DNA of 33,893 nucleotides from a bacterium (GCA_018895675.1 JAHIOG010000495.1:1-33893); one strand, 5' to 3'; numbered from the stretch's first letter, positions 1 to 9,326 are shown. Numbers and translations are program-made. The notes: generated by a model not told the origin, from the letters alone.

Positions 1-1033
1 GTTCGGGATTGGATTCGGCGTATTTGATACCGTGTTTAATGAATGTCTGTCCCATTTTATTCATTAATATACCGGCCACTCCTTTGCCCTGGTAATCAGG
101 ATGCACACCGATCAGATAGAGATCAATAATAGCATTTTTCTTCATTGCCTTTATAAAATGAATAAATCCAAAAGGAAATAACCTCCCATTGCTCTTTTGA
201 AGGGCGCGGGAAAGGGATGGCAGCGTAATTCCAAATCCGATTACTTTACCTTCACGGTTAAGTACGATGCCGATATAATCAGGTGTAATAAATCCCAAAT
301 ACTGTTTTATATAGGTATCAACTTGCTTTTTGGTCAGAAACACAAATCCATACAATTGCTGATAAGCTTGCTGGAGAACATCAAACATTTCATCGGCGTA
401 GGGTAGTATCTCTTTCATGGATTTCGCGTTTAGTACATAAAAGCCCCTTTTTTCCTGGATGATTTTTGAATAATGAGATATCTCTTCAGGAAATTTATCA
501 GGAATTGTGATCTGATACTCCACCCAATCGACATCTTTCTTATAGCCCAATTTATCCAAATGTTGCGGATAGTACGGATAATTATAAATTGCCGCCATCG
601 TACCCAGTTCATCGAATCCTTCTACCAGCATCCCTTCGTGATCGAAATCTGTAAAACCGAGTGGACCATGCACGGATTCCGCACCTTTTTCCCGCGCCCA
701 CACCTCGACCTGGGTTAACAATGCGAATGACACTTCGGGATCATCTATAAAATCGATCCAGCCAAAACGGACCTGGCGCTTACCCCACGTTTCCTCGTGC
801 CGGTTATTCAAAATAGCGGTAATTCGTCCAACAATTTTCCCTTCCTGATACGCCAGCCAGCATTTTGCTTCACAAAACTCAAAAGCCGGATTTGATTTTG
901 GCGACAAGGAATTCAGTTCATCTTTGATCAGCGACGGCACCCAATAAGGATGGTTGCGATAAAGTTTTAACGGAAATTTAACAAATTTACGTAAATTTCT
1001 GTGGGATTTAACCTCGCGAATTTCAACAGCCAT
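1..1033 (-). CDS. Acetyltransferase-like (GNAT-fold) protein, 3' end cut by window edge
   Basis: The reading frame starts at an ATG at 1033 and stays open for 344 codons to the left edge, so the C-terminus is missing. The product begins MAVEIREVKS and carries a GNAT-like segment (LAYQEGKIVGRITAIL, about residues 60-75). Near the truncated end is a second acyl-CoA-loop-like stretch (IGVHPDYQGKGVAGILM), where the Q-G-K-G-V-A pattern resembles the acetyl-CoA pyrophosphate loop. This suggests a duplicated GNAT architecture of the 370-380 residue class common in environmental bacteria. Substrate unknown. It lies 24 bases after the methyltransferase stop on the same strand, so the two are probably co-transcribed. 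Family assignment rests on the motif only; the substrate cannot be inferred. Confidence 0.75.
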   Translation of the reverse strand, partial: MAVEIREVKSHRNLRKFVKFPLKLYRNHPYWVPSLIKDELNSLSPKSNPAFEFCEAKCWLAYQEGKIVGRITAILNNRHEETWGKRQVRFGWIDFIDDPEVSFALLTQVEVWAREKGAESVHGPLGFTDFDHEGMLVEGFDELGTMAAIYNYPYYPQHLDKLGYKKDVDWVEYQITIPDKFPEEISHYSKIIQEKRGFYVLNAKSMKEILPYADEMFDVLQQAYQQLYGFVFLTKKQVDTYIKQYLGFITPDYIGIVLNREGKVIGFGITLPSLSRALQKSNGRLFPFGFIHFIKAMKKNAIIDLYLIGVHPDYQGKGVAGILMNKMGQTFIKHGIKYAESNPE

Positions 1034-1057
1034 ATTTACCTCGTTATTATATTGATT

Positions 1058-1831
1058 TTATTTACCTTTGAGCAACAGCGTTACACATTTTACTCTATTT
1101 TTTAAAATCTCGTTTTCAACCCGTTGTGATTTTAGATATTCTTCAAAAAGATATTTCTTTGCCGGATACAATGCCATTAATTCCTTCGCTCTTGTTTCAA
1201 TATGACGATACATATCATCATATTCGGATATATCAGATTCATTTATAAAAGACGAGCCGATGATTTGAAAATTACTTCTGTTGATCTGAGCCATGAATTC
1301 GTTTTCTGACAGATAATCGGGATGATTAAAATCACTTCCAATCGGTATAAAAGCATCGTCCAGAATGATATAACCAGCCGGTAGAATACACGTTTTTAAC
1401 TGTTGAAGTGTTTCTTCAATATTGCCCAATACCGGACCGATGGAGCCCAGAATGATGATATCGTATTCTCTTAAAGCATGTACAGATTCACGTATATCTC
1501 CAATTTGAAATTCACATAATTTTTCTACATTCCATTCTTTGGCTTTGTTTCTCGCTTCCTCAATAAAATCTGAAACCGCATCGATTCCATGAACACTAAA
1601 ACCAAATTCTTTCGCCAGTGAGATAGATACGGCGCCTTTGCCGCAAGCTAAATCAAGGATCTTTGAAGTCGTATCTTGTTTGTAAAGATTGTGTTTCTTA
1701 ATTATCCCAATAATAGCCTTAGCAGATGATCCGATCTCCCATAGATCCTGAAGTAAATACGGGATGTATGGCAGCAAATCAATGTTATCACCATCGAGGG
1801 ATTTTAGGATCGTCTCTTTTAAATTTTCCAT
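1058..1831 (-). CDS. Class I SAM-dependent methyltransferase
   Basis: 257 residues, cytoplasmic, with no signal peptide or membrane segment. The SAM-binding motif I is clear (ILDLACGKGAVSISLA, about residues 57-72), followed by the acidic end of strand beta-2 (VHGIDAVSDFIEEAR) and a motif near residues 120-130 (YDIIILGSIGPVLG) in the post-II position. This is a standard Rossmann-like methyltransferase fold. The acceptor is not evident; nothing in the sequence marks it as an RNA, protein or quinone enzyme. It sits between a permease and an acetyltransferase-like gene (spacing 41 and 24 bases), probably in one small operon. A GAGG lies about 13 bases before the ATG, a weakly placed ribosome site. 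Confident of the fold, not of the substrate. Confidence 0.8.
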   Translation of the reverse strand: MENLKETILKSLDGDNIDLLPYIPYLLQDLWEIGSSAKAIIGIIKKHNLYKQDTTSKILDLACGKGAVSISLAKEFGFSVHGIDAVSDFIEEARNKAKEWNVEKLCEFQIGDIRESVHALREYDIIILGSIGPVLGNIEETLQQLKTCILPAGYIILDDAFIPIGSDFNHPDYLSENEFMAQINRSNFQIIGSSFINESDISEYDDMYRHIETRAKELMALYPAKKYLFEEYLKSQRVENEILKNRVKCVTLLLKGK

Positions 1832-1872
1832 GTTTAAAAAGTGAACCTCAACAACATCTTTTCAGGATAATT

Positions 1873-2634
1873 TTAGAACAGTTTTAACAATTTCACCGCC
1901 ATCAGCGCAATCGCCAATGCAAGCACATAACGAATTAATTTTTCGCCTCCTTTTACAGATGCTTTGGCACCCCACCATCCACCTAAAGCATTACCAAAAG
2001 CAAGACTGAGACCAAATCCCCAGTTCACATTGCCGGTAAGAGTAAAAATAAATAACGAAGGAATTGTATAAATAAAAATGATAAAGACCTTATGCATATT
2101 GACATAAATTAGGCTGATTTTCAGGATATGATAAAGGGCAGCCATAAACAAAAATCCAACGCCCACCTGAATGAAACCACCGTAGAACCCAATAAAGAAA
2201 AGCACAACATAAATCAGCCATTGATTCTTTGCGATCGAGGTCACATTCTGATAGTTCTTTTTCATCTGTGGCAGGAACAGGGAAATCACAATTCCGAGCA
2301 TGACAATCGCTAAAATTCGCTGGAACCATTCATCATTGATACGGACAGACACCAGCGCCCCGATGACAGCTCCGGGCAAAGTAATATAAGAAAATTTCAA
2401 ACTTTCTTTGAACCGATGGACATTATGCTTTCGAAAAGAGGTAACCGCAAACAGATTTTGGAGTAAAATACCAATCCGGTTGGTACCGTTAGCTAAAGCG
2501 CTATCCAAACCTAAAAATATCAGTGCCGGAAGAGTTAAAGTCGAACCCCCTCCGGCATTTACATTGATAAACCCGGCTATCGAACCTACAACAAACAGCA
2601 AAACAAACTTCCACAGGTCTTCCATAAAATTCAT
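1873..2634 (-). CDS. TauE/SafE-family membrane permease (sulfite/organosulfonate exporter-like)
   Basis: 253 residues and almost entirely hydrophobic, with about eight predicted membrane spans. The first half carries the family's N-terminal signature (GFINVNAGGGSTLTLPALIF, about residues 21-40). The second half repeats it in degenerate form (YGGFIQVGVGFLFMAAL), consistent with the internal duplication of the former DUF81 family. Family members move sulfite, sulfoacetate or other small anions across the inner membrane; the actual substrate here is unknown. It is first in a minus-strand trio with a methyltransferase and an acetyltransferase-like gene. There is no strong ribosome site before the ATG, and an internal ATG three codons later is an equally possible start. 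Confidence 0.85.
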   Translation of the reverse strand: MNFMEDLWKFVLLFVVGSIAGFINVNAGGGSTLTLPALIFLGLDSALANGTNRIGILLQNLFAVTSFRKHNVHRFKESLKFSYITLPGAVIGALVSVRINDEWFQRILAIVMLGIVISLFLPQMKKNYQNVTSIAKNQWLIYVVLFFIGFYGGFIQVGVGFLFMAALYHILKISLIYVNMHKVFIIFIYTIPSLFIFTLTGNVNWGFGLSLAFGNALGGWWGAKASVKGGEKLIRYVLALAIALMAVKLLKLF

Positions 2635-2898
2635 TGATCATTTCTTAATAATTAAATTGTACAATACTATTTCCCCCATTGGAAGATAAATATAGAGGAT
2701 AAATTACTAAAACTCAAAATAAAAATTGAGATGTGACGCTACGTACGATGATATTCGAATCGGAGAATTCAGGATGTAAAGATCAGAGGTGATCCGATAA
2801 AATTTTAATTTAATTTTGGATTTTTTTGTAAAGTCGGTTAAAAGTCTCTTGATAGTTACAAATATTTTTCAGAAATTAGACTGCTTATTACAGATGAT

Positions 2899-2971
<73 letters not shown>

Positions 2972-2982
2972 CAAAGATAAAG

Positions 2983-3005
2983 AAAAAGGGGCTTAGCTCC
3001 TTTTT
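2983..3005 (+). terminator. Intrinsic terminator after tRNA-fMet
   Basis: Ten-bp stem (AAAAAGGGGC / GCTCCTTTTT, one G-T pair) with a three-base TTA loop and the T run built into the 3' arm. It begins 11 bases after the tRNA ends and separates the tRNA from the GIY-YIG gene. Confidence 0.75.
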
Positions 3006-3015
3006 GCGTATTAAA

Positions 3016-3255
3016 ATGTACATAGTCTACGTCATAAAGAGTTTTGAAGGATTAACCTATATTGGTCAAACGAATGATATAAATCGTCGTTTGAAAGAGC
3101 ATAATAAAGGACTTTCACGCTGGACTAAAAGAGGTGCTGATTGGGAATTAGTTTACTTAGAGGAATACGATAATCGCCAAGATGCAGTTCAACGCGAGAA
3201 ATATTTAAAAAGTGGAGCCGGAAGAGAATGGTTGAAAAGGGAGTTGAGCTCATAA
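3016..3255 (+). CDS. GIY-YIG domain nuclease-like small protein
   Basis: 79 residues, essentially a stand-alone GIY-YIG domain. The GIY-like strand is YIVYVIKS, the YIG strand is LTYIGQTND, and RRLKEHN supplies the conserved arginine/histidine helix. The C-terminal LKSGAGREWL matches the 'UPF0213/endonuclease' type often annotated as excinuclease-ABC-C-like. The frame can be read further upstream through the tRNA, but that is not credible, so the ATG at 3016, just past the tRNA terminator, is the start. The gene is sandwiched between the intact initiator tRNA and a degraded copy of its 3' half. Its last bases (CTCATAA) even coincide with the anticodon-loop sequence. This arrangement suggests mobility targeted to the tRNA. 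DNA-cleavage activity is inferred from the family. Confidence 0.85.
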   Translation: MYIVYVIKSFEGLTYIGQTNDINRRLKEHNKGLSRWTKRGADWELVYLEEYDNRQDAVQREKYLKSGAGREWLKRELSS

Positions 3256-3297
3256 TCCGCCTACACTAAGCTCCGGCGGATCTCCGCGGACGCTCCG

Positions 3298-3374
3298 ACC
3301 CAAAGATCGTTGGGAAGCCTGTCCACCTGAGGAGGATGTGTCCGACGTAGGTGAAAATCCTTCCCCCGCTACAA
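3298..3374 (+). pseudogene. Remnant of tRNA-fMet 3' half
   Basis: Positions 3298-3313 copy the tRNA anticodon-stem/variable-arm sequence (ACCCAAAGRTCGTTGG, 15 of 16 identical to 2936-2951). Positions 3356-3374 copy its T-arm/acceptor end (AATCC, two variable bases, then CCCCCGCTACAA; identical pattern at 2956-2974, exactly 400 bp away). Unrelated sequence separates the two pieces, so no cloverleaf can form. Confidence 0.7.
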
Positions 3375-3376
3375 GT

Positions 3377-3403
3377 AAAGCCCTCGTTTGTGAAGGCTTT
3401 TTT
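3377..3403 (+). terminator. Intrinsic terminator after GIY-YIG / tRNA remnant
   Basis: Stem AAAGCC-C-TC / GA-A-GGCTTT with one internal mismatch and a six-base loop, followed by more T residues. It sits right after the tRNA-like end at 3374, as the first terminator sits after the real tRNA. That is consistent with duplication of the whole tRNA 3' region. Confidence 0.65.
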
Positions 3404-3562
3404 AATTAAGCATTAGTGTATTTGTTTATGTGGCTGGATGTTCGTCCCTTTCCGATTTATTGGAAGATTAGTTCCATGCTGTAAGCGGGAAATCGGAATC
3501 CGCTGACAGCGGAGCATTCCTCGCTACAAATAAATTTCTCGATTATTTTACATTAAGGTTTC

Positions 3563-4009
3563 TTACAGAACTCTTTTAGTCAGGACCGGACAGGAAGCAT
3601 GCCGTATGATTTTTTCCGCCACCGATCCAAAAATCATGTGTTTTAAACCTGTTCTGCCATGGGTGGCTACAACTATAAGGTTCACATCATTTTCATCAGC
3701 AATTTTAATTATCTCCTGAGCAGGATCTCCACAGGAAATAATCTGGTGGACTTTAATTCCGGAAGATACATGCTTTTTAGCGATATCATCTAAGCTCTTT
3801 TTGGAATTGATTTCTAAAGAATCCTGGTATTTTGGAATATCAAAAACAAATGGATGGGGTGGAGTAGGAACGGAAGGTATTGGTGGAATTATATTAACAA
3901 GAAAAATTTCGGCGTGAAATGTCTTTGCCATCTCATCAGCTATTTTAAGCGCTTTTAGAGAATGTTCGCTAAAATCTATGGGACAAAGAACTTTTTTTAG
4001 TGGAAACAT
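3563..4009 (-). CDS. Universal stress protein (UspA family)
   Basis: 148 residues, a single Usp domain, cytoplasmic. It opens with LKKVLCPIDFSEHSLKAL, the conserved beta-1 with the adenine-contacting aspartate. It ends with the nucleotide-loop signature ATHGRTGLKHMIFGSVAEKI (the family's G-2x-G-9x-G-S pattern, alanine in the first position) and CPVL. This points to an ATP-binding Usp type. An ATG four codons upstream (4021) is in frame, but the ribosome site GGAGG overlaps it and lies at ideal distance from the ATG at 4009, so 4009 is the start. Monocistronic, with a long upstream gap. Usp proteins bind ATP or act as stress and energy-state effectors; the role here is not evident. Confidence 0.9.
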   Translation of the reverse strand: MFPLKKVLCPIDFSEHSLKALKIADEMAKTFHAEIFLVNIIPPIPSVPTPPHPFVFDIPKYQDSLEINSKKSLDDIAKKHVSSGIKVHQIISCGDPAQEIIKIADENDVNLIVVATHGRTGLKHMIFGSVAEKIIRHASCPVLTKRVL

Positions 4010-4021
4010 ATTTACCTCCAT

Positions 4022-4327
4022 ATTTTAATTATTTTTCAATGTACAAAGGAGCGACTCAATCTACTATGACAATAAGATTACCTTGAGTTTCAAAATAGGT
4101 TTCCTCTTATGTTTTAATCTATTCATTTCAAAAAGCCGCTCCTATAATCAAAATATTTAACTTTTTAATTAAATGCAAGACCCGGCTTATATTTATCGCT
4201 CTTTTTTGATATACTTGATCACTTAGATAATTGATTTTGAGATAAATAAAGATTAAACCTTGCAGGTTTGTCAATATGGTAAAATTTATAACAATGATAA
4301 AAGAAAAATCTGAACAAACGGAGCTGA
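4022..4327. other. Intergenic region upstream of the Usp gene
   Basis: No coding sequence is credible here. It holds nested inverted repeats: AGGAGCG at 4047-4053 pairs with CGCTCCT at 4137-4143, and inside it ACTCAA at 4054-4059 pairs with TTGAGT at 4083-4088. They lie where the Usp promoter and leader should be. No certain promoter was recognised. Confidence 0.4.
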
Positions 4328-4744
4328 TTATTCTCCGATAACCTTAATGAGATAACGCTTTGGACGTTTTCCATCGAACTCCCCGTAGAAAATCTGTTCC
4401 CAGGGACCAAAATCAAGTTTGCCATTGCTGATTGCTACTACAACTTCCCGCCCCATAATCTGACGTTTAAGGTGAGCGTCGGCGTTATCTTCATAACCAT
4501 TGTGATGATACTGGGAATGAGGTTTTTCAGGCGCCAGTTTTTCCAGCCAGGTTTCAAAATCCTGATGCAAACCGGATTCATTGTCATTGATGAATACACT
4601 CGCTGTAATATGCATGGCATTCACCAGGCACAAGCCCTCTTTTATGCCGCTCTCACGAACAATACCTTCCACTTCCGGTGTAATGTTGATGAATGCCCTT
4701 CTGCGGGGAACGTTCAGTGTAATATGTTTTGTAACAGATTTCAT
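4328..4744 (-). CDS. yjbQ: YjbQ-family (UPF0047) protein
   Basis: 138 residues from the ATG at 4744, exactly the usual family length, with AGGAG nine bases upstream. Signature segments are HITASVFINDNESGL (residues about 61-75), YHHNGYEDNADAHLKRQIMG, and FGPWEQIFYGEFDGKRPKR. The conserved histidines and the DNADAHLK helix define the putative metal/active site. Members complement thiamine-phosphate synthase deficiency weakly, and their physiological role is unsettled. The same frame is open 45 codons further up, to an ATG at 4879, but that extension has no ribosome site and no match to the family. It is divergent from the hybrid kinase gene. Confidence 0.9.
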   Translation of the reverse strand: MKSVTKHITLNVPRRRAFINITPEVEGIVRESGIKEGLCLVNAMHITASVFINDNESGLHQDFETWLEKLAPEKPHSQYHHNGYEDNADAHLKRQIMGREVVVAISNGKLDFGPWEQIFYGEFDGKRPKRYLIKVIGE

Positions 4745-5181
4745 ATCTCGAAACTCCTCTTTTAATCCATTGAATTTTAACAATTCGGTGTGCATTTCAC
4801 AAGCATTAGAATTTTCTTTTACCAGATGGCAACAAATCTGTTCTCCAATGTAATGTGTAAATAACTCACTATTTGTCATTCAAAATCAAAAATGCCGGTA
4901 CAAACAGCACAATATATTCATTGCGTTAATACAAAGATAAATTAAATTACAAAACAGATAAGGAACCAAAAATGACGATACAATTGCCTATTATCTTTTA
5001 TTCAATATAAATGTAAAAGGATTAAATATTTGGGTCAAGTCTTTGATAAATAAGCATCTATATAAAAAATCAAATGAAACTAAAAATATTATCAATAGCC
5101 CAGCCCTTTAGGGCTGTGATTAAGAAATACCACAACAAAGCCGATACGCCGTTCACGGCATTCCAAAAAGGTTGAGAAGAC
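4745..5181. other. Divergent intergenic region between yjbQ and the hybrid kinase
   Basis: AT-rich, with no credible gene apart from the open upstream extension of yjbQ (4745-4879). It should hold the promoters of both neighbours, though none was identified with certainty. The last 80 bases contain two short GC-rich palindromes (5101-5116, and GCCG-TTCA-CGGC near 5151-5162) of a style resembling REP elements. Confidence 0.4.
5101..5116. repeat. Perfect short palindrome, REP-like
   Basis: CAGCCC-TTTA-GGGCTG, a perfect six-bp stem with a four-base loop, 66 bases before the kinase ATG. It could be a hairpin in the kinase leader or a small interspersed REP unit. A genome-wide count would tell. 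Confidence 0.45.
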
Positions 5182-8100
5182 ATGGCTAAAAAACATTCCG
5201 GTGCTGAAACATCTCAGATTGAAGAGAAAGTAAAGAAACTCAAAAAGGCGAAAACAAAGGAGGCATTCCGGGAAAGTGAGGAAAAATTCCATTTACTTTT
5301 AGAATCCAGCGACGATCCTATCTACCTTGTAGACAAGGAACTAAAGTATCTTTACGCTAATAAGAAACTTCTATCAAGATATGGAAAATCCTTAAGCGAA
5401 GTAATAGGACTAACTTATGCAAATTTTCACTCACCTGAAGCAACGGTGCTATTTTCCAATAGAGTAAAGAAAGTCCTCAAATCAGGCAAACCGCTCGCTT
5501 ACGAATATAAAAGTCAGAGGGATAGGAAGGATTTCCTGCGAACACTAAATCCGTTCATAAACTGGAGTACCGGGGAGATAACAGCCATAACAGTCATTTC
5601 AAAAGATATCAGCAAACAGAAACAGACCGAAAGAGCGCTGGAAAAAAGCGAAGAAAAACTCAGAAATTTCATAGACTCCAGCACAGTAGGTATATGGTGT
5701 TTCAGATTGGAAACGCCGGCAGATATTATACTTCCAAAAGAGAAAATGCTCAAAGATTTTTTCAAAAGCGTCTGCACAGAATGCAATGATGTCTACGCAG
5801 TGATGATGGGCGCGACAAAAGATGAGATTTTGGGTACTGTACTATATGAAGTTATGCCTGATACAGAAGAAAACAGAGCTTATCTTGAAGCTTTTATTAA
5901 CAATAACTTCCAGATTTCAGGTGGAATTTCCCATGAGATTGGCAAAAATGGGTTAGAAAAATACTTCTCCAACTCAATGGTGGGAACTATAAAAAACGGA
6001 AAACTTGTCGAAGCCTGGGGTACTCAAACCGATATAACCGAACTGAAGCAAGCAGAGAAAGACTTGCAGTTTCTCAGCTCCATAAGCGAACAGGCAAAAG
6101 ATTCCATAATTGTTACCGACACAGATTTTAACATTACCTACATCAATAAAGCCACGGAAGAGTTATACGGCTACTCCAAAAAAGAACTCCTCGGAAAAAC
6201 TCCCGACATATTAAATGCCAATTCCCATCGAACGCAAATCCAAGAGGATATTTATAAAACCGTTTCATCGGGTAAGACCTGGACAGGGGAACATCTCAAT
6301 CGAAAAAAGGACGGCAGCACCTTTATTTGCGAGTTTAAAATTTCACCATTAAAAGACGTAGACGACAATATTTTAGCTTATATCGCCATTCAACGAGATT
6401 GCACCGGGCGCAAGCAGGCGGAAGAAAAATTACTTTTTGAACAGAAACAACTTCTTTCTATGTTTGATAGTATTGATGAAGTGATCTACGTTGCCGATCC
6501 GGCTACTTACGAACTTATATATTTTAATGAAGCTTTTAAATCGCGCTGGAAAGGAAAGGCGGGCGATAAGTGTTATAAGGTACTTCAAGATCGAACTTCT
6601 CCCTGTCCCTTTTGTACAAACAAAGATATTTTCGGAGAAAATCTGGGGAAAACATATATTTGGGAATTCCAGAACTTAGTTGATAAACATTGGTACCGCT
6701 GCATAGATAAAGCAATAAAATGGCCTGATGAGCGTATGGTGCGCTATGAGATGGCAGTTGATATCACCGAGCGCAAGCGGGCGGAAAAGGAAGTCCGTGA
6801 GAGTGAAGAAAGATACAGAACCCTTTTTAAAGAAACGCCAATCGGGATATTGACATGCGATACTAAAGGGAATATACATAACATTAATAAGACAGCATTA
6901 GAAATTCTTGGCTCGCCATCTGAAGATGCTACAAAACAGATAAATCTTTTAACATTCCACCTTTTGAAAGAAGCTGGAATCTCTGATGATGTAAGACGCT
7001 GCATAGAAGAAGGTTGTATTGTAAGCTCCGAAAAACCCTATACCACGAAGTGGGGAAAATCCCTAATAGTTCAATCAAAAATAACACCTATTACCGATGA
7101 GAAAGGAAAAGTTAATGGAGTATTATTCGTTTTTGATGATATTTCTGAGCGCAAGAGAGCAGAAAACCAAATTATATCCTTAACCAAACAGATTGAACAA
7201 TTCAGCAAAATCTCTGCCGATATGTTAACCATCACAGATGACAAAATACTGTTTAAAACCATCAGTTCTGCCATTGTTGAAATTTCGGATTTTAGCCGGG
7301 TGATGTTCTACACTTTCAAGGAAGATTTTCCATATAGAGATATACTAGGTTCTCACGGTATAGATAAAGAAACTATAGAACGTTTGCAAAAAGTCGGCAT
7401 ATCACAGGAGGAGTTAAAAGAGATTTTTAACAAAGGAATATCCCTGGGAAATCAATCATGCTATGTGCCGCATACTATGAAGCATATCCTTGATCAAAAG
7501 GCTGTGGATAATGGAAAGAAAGAGTATGCTCCCGGCGCAGGTCGATGGCATAATGAAGATAACCTTTTCATCGCTTTAAAAGATGAGGCTGGTGATTTTA
7601 TCGGCATGATTTCGGTGGATGACTCCAAGAGCGGGGATATTCCCACGGATGAAACGGTCAGACCACTGGAAATGTTCGCTAATCACATTTCCCAAATCTT
7701 GCAAAGTAGAAAATTGGAAAAGAAGATACGAGCTTCTGAGGAGCAATATCGCCTGTTAGTTGAAAATGTCAACGATGCAATTGTAATCAGTCAATATGAC
7801 AAATTCATCTTTTTTAATAAGCAATTTACGACAATGTTAAGATACGATTACGATGAATTGCTTATGAAAGATTTTACTGAGGTTCATACCGAAAAGGCTG
7901 TCGAAATATTGATGGAACGCCAGAAAAGACGCAACCTGGGAGAATATGTGCCATCCCGATACGAAACCGTATTTAAGAAAAAAGACGGGACAACAATCGA
8001 CGTCGAAGCTAATGTGACAATCATAGAATACAGAGGCGATAAGGCGACTTTTGCGGTAATCAGAGATATTACAGAGCGAAAGCAAATTGAGAGAGAAGCT

Positions 8101-9219
8101 CGCAGAAACCAGAATCTCGAATCAATCGGCGTTCTTGCCGGCGGTATTGCCCACGATTTTAACAATATCCTCACTATAATTTTAGGCAATATTACACTTT
8201 CCAAGATGTATGCCAACCCGGAAGACAAAGTTTATAAGAGGCTAGTTGAAGCCGAGAAAGGAGCAATGCGGGCAAAAGATCTAACCCAGCAACTGCTTAC
8301 TTTTTCCAAAGGCGGAGCGCCGGTCAAGGAAGCAGCATCTGTTACTGAATTTCTAAAAGAATCCGCAGCTTTTGCACTCTCCGGGTCCAACGTCAAATGC
8401 ATATTCTCTATTCCGGACGACATTTGGGCGGTTGAAATTGACAAAGGGCAGATAAACCAGGTGTTTAACAACCTGGTAATGAATGCAGACCAGGCTATGC
8501 CCGAAGGCGGCATAATTAATATAAAAGCCGAAAATATTACTATTACTCCGGAAAATGTTTTACCACTTCAAAACGGAAAGTACCTAAAATTTAGTTTTGA
8601 AGACCATGGGATTGGCATTCCAGCCCATCATCTCGATAAAATATTCGATCCATACTTTTCCACCAAGACAAAGGGAAGCGGGCTTGGACTTGCCGGCGCC
8701 TATTCCATTATTAGAAATCATAACGGATTAATAACGGTTGAATCGGAATTGGGCGTCGGAACTACATTCTACATATATCTGCCGGCTTCAGAAAAAATAG
8801 TCGCTGAAAAAGAAAGCGAAACCGGAAAAACGCTTTTCGGTAAAGGAAAAATCCTCATAATGGACGATGAAGATTTCGTAAGAGAGGTCGCCGGAGAAAT
8901 GGCAGAAAGTCTTGGGTACAGCGCCGAATTCGCCAAAGATGGCGCGGAAGCAATTGAGTTATATGAAAAAGCGCTGAAATCCACAGAGCCTTTTGAGGCG
9001 GTAATTATGGATTTGACCATACCGGGTGGTATGGGTGGAAAAGAGGCTGTCAGGGAACTCCTGAAAATCGATCCTGAAGTAAAAGCGATTGTTTCCAGCG
9101 GATATTCCAACGATCCGATAATGTCTGACTGCAAAAAGTACGGTTTTGTGGGCGTTGTTGCCAAGCCTTACAAGATATCTGAATTAGGAAAAACGCTAAA
9201 AGAAATTATTCTGGAATAG
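5182..9219 (+). CDS. Hybrid sensor histidine kinase with multiple PAS domains, GAF and receiver
   Basis: 1345 residues, soluble, with no membrane span or signal peptide. By eye the order is: PAS at about 30-150, 155-290, 295-415, 420-535 and 540-665; a GAF-like domain at about 680-850; a sixth PAS at about 855-975; HisKA with phospho-acceptor H991 (GGIAHDFNN); HATPase with N box (NQVFNNLVMNADQAM), G1 (EDHGIGIP) and G2 (GSGLGLAGA); and a C-terminal receiver with acidic patch MDDED and phospho-acceptor D1277. The DFNNIL H-box is typical of hybrid kinases that phosphorylate their own receiver. Several PAS units end in the usual D-I-(T/S)-E-R-K linker. The fourth PAS carries a cysteine cluster (C...CPFC). 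No cognate output gene is adjacent. It starts at ATG 5182 after a weak purine-rich site. The ligand is unknown. Confidence 0.95.
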   Translation: MAKKHSGAETSQIEEKVKKLKKAKTKEAFRESEEKFHLLLESSDDPIYLVDKELKYLYANKKLLSRYGKSLSEVIGLTYANFHSPEATVLFSNRVKKVLKSGKPLAYEYKSQRDRKDFLRTLNPFINWSTGEITAITVISKDISKQKQTERALEKSEEKLRNFIDSSTVGIWCFRLETPADIILPKEKMLKDFFKSVCTECNDVYAVMMGATKDEILGTVLYEVMPDTEENRAYLEAFINNNFQISGGISHEIGKNGLEKYFSNSMVGTIKNGKLVEAWGTQTDITELKQAEKDLQFLSSISEQAKDSIIVTDTDFNITYINKATEELYGYSKKELLGKTPDILNANSHRTQIQEDIYKTVSSGKTWTGEHLNRKKDGSTFICEFKISPLKDVDDNILAYIAIQRDCTGRKQAEEKLLFEQKQLLSMFDSIDEVIYVADPATYELIYFNEAFKSRWKGKAGDKCYKVLQDRTSPCPFCTNKDIFGENLGKTYIWEFQNLVDKHWYRCIDKAIKWPDERMVRYEMAVDITERKRAEKEVRESEERYRTLFKETPIGILTCDTKGNIHNINKTALEILGSPSEDATKQINLLTFHLLKEAGISDDVRRCIEEGCIVSSEKPYTTKWGKSLIVQSKITPITDEKGKVNGVLFVFDDISERKRAENQIISLTKQIEQFSKISADMLTITDDKILFKTISSAIVEISDFSRVMFYTFKEDFPYRDILGSHGIDKETIERLQKVGISQEELKEIFNKGISLGNQSCYVPHTMKHILDQKAVDNGKKEYAPGAGRWHNEDNLFIALKDEAGDFIGMISVDDSKSGDIPTDETVRPLEMFANHISQILQSRKLEKKIRASEEQYRLLVENVNDAIVISQYDKFIFFNKQFTTMLRYDYDELLMKDFTEVHTEKAVEILMERQKRRNLGEYVPSRYETVFKKKDGTTIDVEANVTIIEYRGDKATFAVIRDITERKQIEREARRNQNLESIGVLAGGIAHDFNNILTIILGNITLSKMYANPEDKVYKRLVEAEKGAMRAKDLTQQLLTFSKGGAPVKEAASVTEFLKESAAFALSGSNVKCIFSIPDDIWAVEIDKGQINQVFNNLVMNADQAMPEGGIINIKAENITITPENVLPLQNGKYLKFSFEDHGIGIPAHHLDKIFDPYFSTKTKGSGLGLAGAYSIIRNHNGLITVESELGVGTTFYIYLPASEKIVAEKESETGKTLFGKGKILIMDDEDFVREVAGEMAESLGYSAEFAKDGAEAIELYEKALKSTEPFEAVIMDLTIPGGMGGKEAVRELLKIDPEVKAIVSSGYSNDPIMSDCKKYGFVGVVAKPYKISELGKTLKEIILE

Positions 9220-9266
9220 AAAACCAATTTCCGACCCGGCTACTGACGGGAACTAAACCGACACTG

Positions 9267-9308
9267 AAAACCAATTTCCGGACGGCGAAGCCGGACTAAA
9301 TTGGTTTT
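9267..9308. repeat. REP palindrome, type A, left copy
   Basis: AAAACCAATTT ... AAATTGGTTTT arms of 11 bases enclose a GC-rich core with CCGG halves. It begins 48 bases after the kinase stop. A degenerate relative starts at about 9219. It probably also serves as a transcription stop for the kinase gene. Confidence 0.8.
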
Positions 9309-9326
9309 GGTCTCTTCCCAAACATG

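Noticed and set aside
4745..4879. 45-codon N-terminal extension of the YjbQ-family protein
   Set aside because: The start at 4744 has a proper AGGAG and gives the family's standard 138 residues; the upstream codons show no family match and no ribosome site.
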